From: Dehalococcoidia bacterium
GTDB lineage: Bacteria; Chloroflexota; Dehalococcoidia; GIF9; AB-539-J10
Length of the DNA stretch: 9,412 bases
Direction: 5' to 3'
Assembly: GCA_023229725.1 (NCBI GenBank)
Contig: JALNYR010000101.1
Location: 1 to 9,412, forward strand
Shown here one piece after another: positions 6,642 through 9,412 of the stretch. The notes beneath the pieces are model-generated. The model was given only the letters and a program-made list of their open reading frames with translations, was not told the DNA's origin and ran no database searches. The translations under genes were made by a program, and so were the position numbers. Within the stretch, counting starts at the first letter, position 1; every line of letters starts with the position of its first letter.

Positions 6642-6650
6642 TGCTATAAT
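6642..6650 (+). promoter_or_regulatory. Extended -10 promoter of rsfS
   Basis: TGCTATAAT forms an extended -10 element with a perfect TATAAT at 6645-6650. The -35 region is weak (TCGGGA at 6621-6626, 3 of 6, 18-base spacer). Transcription should begin near 6656-6658, directly before the GGAGGA ribosome binding site. That places every upstream in-frame start codon for rsfS outside the transcript. The promoter is divergent to the ftsH promoter about 140 bases away. Confidence 0.72.
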
Positions 6651-6658
6651 GCGGGTCT

Positions 6659-6664
6659 GGAGGA
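6659..6664 (+). promoter_or_regulatory. Ribosome binding site that decides the rsfS start
   Basis: GGAGGA is a strong Shine-Dalgarno match. It lies 7 bases before CTG 6672 and 4 bases before ATA 6669, both in the rsfS frame. No ATG, GTG or TTG in that frame lies within its reach. The site therefore points to a non-standard initiation codon, with CTG at the better spacing. Confidence 0.62.
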
Positions 6665-6671
6665 CGTCATA

Positions 6672-7016
6672 CTGGAACCAGCAGAAATCGCTCGTCTCGC
6701 CACAGACATCGCCTCGGAAAAACAGGCGACCGATGTGGTCTTGCTGGACGTGCGCGCCTCCTGCTCCTTCGCGGACTACTTCCTCATCTGCAGCGGCGAC
6801 AGCGAGCGCCAGCTGAAGGCTATCTGGGAGGAGATCCTCGAGACCCTGAAGGACCGCGGTGTGCTCCCTCTTCACAAGGAGGGAGTGCGCGGCTCAGGCT
6901 GGCTCCTCGCTGACTACGGCGCCGTCGTCATCCACATCTTCGCGCCGGCGGAACGCGAGTTCTACCAACTCGAAGCCCTCTGGAAAGACGCCGTGCCGGT
7001 GCTCCGTATCCAGTAG
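6672..7016 (+). CDS. rsfS: Ribosome silencing factor RsfS, probable CTG (or ATA) start
   Basis: RsfS (DUF143/Iojap family) binds ribosomal protein L14 on the large subunit and blocks subunit joining, which lowers translation when nutrients are short. From CTG 6672 the protein has 114 residues, a normal length. Family features are ATDVVLLDV (19-27), the ADYFLICSGDSERQ block (34-47), GSGWLLADYG (74-83), VVIHIF (85-90) and REFYQLEALW (95-104). The start is unusual. The frame has no ATG, GTG or TTG between the promoter and the conserved first helix. In-frame GTG 6618 and TTG 6519 both lie upstream of the -10 box. CTG 6672 places the conserved ATD about 20 residues from the N-terminus, as in related proteins. 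If the promoter were misassigned, GTG 6618 would add 18 residues. No nadD or yqeK partner is adjacent. The gene converges on ndk with 8 bases between stop codons. Confidence 0.91.
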   Translation: MEPAEIARLATDIASEKQATDVVLLDVRASCSFADYFLICSGDSERQLKAIWEEILETLKDRGVLPLHKEGVRGSGWLLADYGAVVIHIFAPAEREFYQLEALWKDAVPVLRIQ

Positions 7017-7024
7017 GCGCCTTG

Positions 7025-7498
7025 TCAGGCCGCCCCGAGCCATCGGTCCGTGCAGCGACTGTAGCTCAGTATCTCGTTCGGTTTGAAGTACAGGGCAATC
7101 TCCCGCGCCGCGCTCTCCGCTGAATCCGAACCGTGAACCAGGTTGTCCTGCAGGTCCATCGCCAGGTCTCCTCGGATGGTGCCCGGAGTCGCCTTGGCTG
7201 AGTCGGTCTGCCCCATCAACTGCCGGACTACGTCAATCGCCTGCCTGCCCTCCACCACGATGGCGACGATGGGACATGACGTGATGAACTCGACGAGGCC
7301 CTTGAAGAACGGCTTCTGCCGGTGCGCCTCGTAGTGTCTTCCGGCGAGCTCCGCGTCCACCTGCAGCAGCCTCATCGCGACAATCTTCAACCCCTTTGTC
7401 TCGAGTCGGGAGATGATCTCCCCCGCGAGTCCCCGGTGCATCGCATCGGGTTTCACGAGTACGAGCGTTCGTTCGACGTTGGTCGGCGTTGTTCCCAT
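7025..7498 (-). CDS. ndk: Nucleoside diphosphate kinase
   Basis: Ndk passes the gamma phosphate of ATP to nucleoside diphosphates through a phospho-histidine, keeping (d)NTP pools balanced. The 157-residue protein has the N-terminal RTLVLVKPDA strand with Lys16. Its active-site signature is NLVHGSDS with catalytic His122. The conserved ATPGTIRGD stretch (103-111) and the Kpn-loop region (about 97-113) are present. The length is slightly above the usual 135-150 residues because of a short N-terminal extension and a short C-terminal tail. AAGGAG (7515-7510) lies 11 bases before ATG 7498, somewhat far. It is the last gene of the minus-strand operon, 22 bases after the thioesterase-HAD fusion, and ends 8 bases from the rsfS stop with no obvious terminator between them. 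Confidence 0.97.
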   Translation of the reverse strand: MGTTPTNVERTLVLVKPDAMHRGLAGEIISRLETKGLKIVAMRLLQVDAELAGRHYEAHRQKPFFKGLVEFITSCPIVAIVVEGRQAIDVVRQLMGQTDSAKATPGTIRGDLAMDLQDNLVHGSDSAESAAREIALYFKPNEILSYSRCTDRWLGAA

Positions 7499-7520
7499 TC
7501 TTGAGCTACTCCTTTCGAGG

Positions 7521-8588
7521 CTATATCCATCGTATGAGCTGGACGAGGTCGATCTCCTCGAGGGAGTCGACTACTCTGGTGGCCGCAATAAGCGCATCGG
7601 GCGCGTGGCTGTTGGTTATCGCCACGCACTTCATCCCGCCGCGCCGTGCCGCCTCGACGCCATGGGGCGAATCCCCGAACACGATGCAATCGGCGGGCGC
7701 AGCTCCCAGTCTCGCGGCGGCAAGCAGGTATATCTCCGGGTCCGGCTTGCTCTGTCGGACGTCGGCGCCGCAGACGACGGCGTCAAGGTAGTCGTGGAGA
7801 TGCAACTGAGAGGCCACGGCCTCGACGTTCTCCATCGGCGCCGATGTCCCGAGGGCGATGCGGAAGCCGCTCTTCTTCATCGCCTTGAGCAGCGGCACGA
7901 CGCCGGGGAAGACGCGGACGCCCCCGCGGATAAGGTCTCGGTAGCGTCGCTCCTTCTCCTCGGTGATTGCCTGGACCTCCGACGCCGGGCGCACGCCAAG
8001 TATCCTCTCGATGATGTAGTCGTCTCGCGTCCCGAAGAAGAACCTGAACTGCTCTTCGGTGAAGTCCGCGCCACGCGCCGAGAAGGCCTCCCGCCACGAC
8101 TGGTAGTGCGGCGCGGCCGAGTCGACGATAACGCCGTCCATGTCCCACAGGAACGCTCTCCGAAACCGCTCGCCCGGGATGAAGAGGGACTCGACCTCGG
8201 CAACCACGCTGCCGTCATCCAGTTCAAGCTGCCCGTGTGTCTGAATCAACCGGGACGTCACCTTGAGTGCGCGAGCCCGCGCCGTCAGCCGGGCATCGGT
8301 CGGCGACACCTTCTTGAAGCGGATGGTGCTCTTCGCCGTGACGCCGAAGCTGTAGCCGGCACACAGCACCGTGTACGCCGTTATCTCGTCGAGGATGCTG
8401 TAGACGATACCGCCGTGCGTCACGCTGTGCCAGCCCTGGTGGTCGACGCCGGGCGTGAACGTGGCCGTGACTTCCTCACCGTCGTACGCCGGTCTGAGGT
8501 GCAATCCGATGGGGTTATCCTCGCCACAGCCGAAGCAGTGACCGAGCGACGGCTGTCCTGCCGGGACGTTGAGTCGTGGCAGTTCCAT
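7521..8588 (-). CDS. Fusion of a hotdog-fold thioesterase and a HAD-family phosphatase
   Basis: One 355-residue frame holds two complete domains. Residues 1 to about 138 are a PaaI-like hotdog thioesterase, expected to cleave acyl-CoA-type thioesters. It carries HCFGCGEDNPIGLHL (17-31) and HGGIVYSILDE (58-68), where Asp67 or Glu68 is the likely catalytic acid. Residues from about 144 to 355 are a HAD hydrolase of the beta-phosphoglucomutase-like group. They show DMDGV with nucleophile Asp149 and Asp151, motif II LGTSAP (Thr248), Lys281 in SKPDPE, and GDSPHG with Asp306. The domains join with almost no linker (IPGERFRR). ATG 8588 follows AGGAGGT with 5-base spacing. No start codon lies at the junction, so a separate HAD product is unlikely. 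The gene sits 2 bases after tsaB and 22 before ndk. The substrate of neither domain can be told from the sequence. Confidence 0.92.
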   Translation of the reverse strand: MELPRLNVPAGQPSLGHCFGCGEDNPIGLHLRPAYDGEEVTATFTPGVDHQGWHSVTHGGIVYSILDEITAYTVLCAGYSFGVTAKSTIRFKKVSPTDARLTARARALKVTSRLIQTHGQLELDDGSVVAEVESLFIPGERFRRAFLWDMDGVIVDSAAPHYQSWREAFSARGADFTEEQFRFFFGTRDDYIIERILGVRPASEVQAITEEKERRYRDLIRGGVRVFPGVVPLLKAMKKSGFRIALGTSAPMENVEAVASQLHLHDYLDAVVCGADVRQSKPDPEIYLLAAARLGAAPADCIVFGDSPHGVEAARRGGMKCVAITNSHAPDALIAATRVVDSLEEIDLVQLIRWI

Positions 8589-8590
8589 GG

Positions 8591-9271
8591 TTACCTCCTG
8601 TCTCTGGGCAGCGTGATGTGAGGCGGGCGCACGTAGAGCGGCTGAAGCGTCGCGGCCGGAGTCACGTCTCCGGCGCGGTATCGCGCCCACCCTGCGGCGG
8701 CCAGCGCCTCGAGGTGCGATACGGATGCCGGCGGCACGCGAGAGACCGCAATTCCGTATGCCAGTCGCAGTTGCTCACACACGTCCGCCGCATCGTCGCC
8801 GCAGAGCGGCGTCTCCGCATCCGCGAGCTGTGCGAGCGTCGCTTCGTCGACGAAGCGCTCCTCCTCGACCTTCAACCACTGGGCCTCCTGCCAGGCGAAG
8901 ACGGCGGTGGCGAAGCCCGCGCGCGCGGCGCGGAGCACCGGTCTGACTCTGCGCGCCGACTGCGGGCAGCGCAATGCCTCGGCCAGGAGCGTCTCAATGC
9001 CGACGAGCGCTGCTCCGGTCCCCATGGCGAACCCCTTGGCCGCCGAAACCGCCACGCGGAGCGCGTTGAACGCGCCGGGGCCCAACGCGACGGTGATGAG
9101 CTCGATGTCCGCCGGTGCGCTGGAGGTCTCTTCAAGCCCCCTCACCACCTCGGGGACGAGCTTCAGAGTGTGCTCCTGCGACGCAATGGGTGCGCTGGTC
9201 CATGCGAGCCTGCCGCGTAGCCCGACGCCGACAAGCGTTGACGGGGAGGATGCATCCAGTACGAGTTCCAT
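8591..9271 (-). CDS. tsaB: tRNA threonylcarbamoyladenosine biosynthesis protein TsaB
   Basis: TsaB is the ASKHA-fold partner that pairs with TsaD, and with TsaE, to put the threonylcarbamoyl group on A37 of tRNAs reading ANN codons. The 226-residue length is normal. The N-terminal strand ELVLDASSPSTLVGV (2-16) matches the degenerate phosphate-1 motif. The family signature appears as GPGAFNALRV (64-73), followed by AAKGFAMG (77-84). The usual form is GPGSFTGLR, so Ser, Thr and Gly are replaced here; TsaB is not itself catalytic, so this need not abolish function. His34 in the EHTLKL segment fits the conserved early His. ATG 9271 overlaps the TGA of the preceding gene by one base, and TAA 8593-8591 is followed after 2 bases by the next start. 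Translational coupling is therefore likely on both sides. No tsaD or tsaE is visible in this window. Confidence 0.93.
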   Translation of the reverse strand: MELVLDASSPSTLVGVGLRGRLAWTSAPIASQEHTLKLVPEVVRGLEETSSAPADIELITVALGPGAFNALRVAVSAAKGFAMGTGAALVGIETLLAEALRCPQSARRVRPVLRAARAGFATAVFAWQEAQWLKVEEERFVDEATLAQLADAETPLCGDDAADVCEQLRLAYGIAVSRVPPASVSHLEALAAAGWARYRAGDVTPAATLQPLYVRPPHITLPRDRR

Positions 9272-9412
9272 CAGCGGCTATCCTGCGGGAGCGCGAGCAG
9301 TCGGTCCATGATGGCATTGTAGTGAGCACCTGCGGCCGAGAGGACGATGTCCCGCTGTCCCTCGAGGGCTCCATAGCTGAGCAAGATGCGGAGGTGCTCC
9401 GATGGGAGCAAC
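9271..9412 (-). CDS. Unknown protein, C-terminal 46 residues only (runs off the window)
   Basis: An open frame enters from the right edge (first whole codon at 9411) and ends at TGA 9273-9271, overlapping the tsaB ATG by one base. Its last residues are mainly helical, for example LRILLSYGALEGQRDIVLSA and HYNAIMDRLLALPQ. Codons are strongly GC-ending, as in the neighbours, and the one-base TGATG junction is typical of a coupled operon, so I think it is a real gene. Too little is present to name the family. A different frame is open over the same bases (9132-9374), but it overlaps tsaB deeply and looks like a shadow. Confidence 0.7.
   Translation of the reverse strand, partial: LLPSEHLRILLSYGALEGQRDIVLSAAGAHYNAIMDRLLALPQDSR

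Noticed and set aside
5095..6816. 573-codon plus-strand open frame opposite ftsH
   Set aside because: It is antisense to nearly the whole of a clearly real ftsH, has no family motif, and long antisense frames are expected in GC-rich genes with GC-ending codons.
7413..8621. 402-codon plus-strand open frame opposite ndk and the thioesterase-HAD gene
   Set aside because: It spans two well-identified genes on the other strand and has no domain signature.

Overview
This is a GC-rich bacterial chromosome segment made almost entirely of housekeeping genes packed with little spare DNA. It carries no mobile element, CRISPR array, rRNA, tRNA or phage gene that I can see. The gene set fits a high-GC, non-proteobacterial lineage: a CTC-type ribosomal protein L25, a CBS-less GuaB3-type IMP dehydrogenase, MetG with two zinc knuckles and no C-terminal tRNA-binding domain, FtsH and RsfS. 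Several promoters have consensus or near-consensus -10 boxes. My best guess is Chloroflexota, perhaps a Dehalococcoidia relative. That is inferred from the look of the proteins, not from a database search.

Layout. Positions 1-1501 (+) hold the 3' part of rplY/ctc, then a 13-bp perfect hairpin, then an unrecognised 265-aa protein with a poly-glutamate tail. A classic intrinsic terminator follows at 1567-1596. guaB3 (1629-2771, -) and metG (2947-4608, +) diverge from a compact region with one recognisable promoter per direction; the metG leader could fold so that its ribosome binding site is masked. metG converges on ftsH (4654-6495, -), and a strong hairpin overlapping the end of metG has a U-rich tail in the ftsH direction. 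ftsH diverges from rsfS (6672-7016, +), and the two promoters share an identical 10-mer, TGCTATAATG, in opposite orientation. rsfS converges on a minus-strand operon read from the right edge: an unknown gene (partial), tsaB, a thioesterase-HAD fusion, then ndk (ends 7025). The gaps in this operon are a 1-nt overlap, 2 nt and 22 nt.

Roles. Most products serve translation and its quality control: L25 binds 5S rRNA, MetG charges tRNA-Met, RsfS silences the large subunit, TsaB helps make the t6A tRNA modification, and FtsH is the membrane protease. GuaB3 and Ndk serve purine nucleotide synthesis.

The points most worth a second look are start and leader signals: an apparently leaderless GTG start for ftsH, a probable CTG or ATA start for rsfS, and a possible pseudoknot over the metG ribosome binding site. 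The one-polypeptide fusion of a hotdog thioesterase with a HAD phosphatase, and the unidentified 265-aa protein, also merit checking. I do not see a convincing new multi-gene system here.
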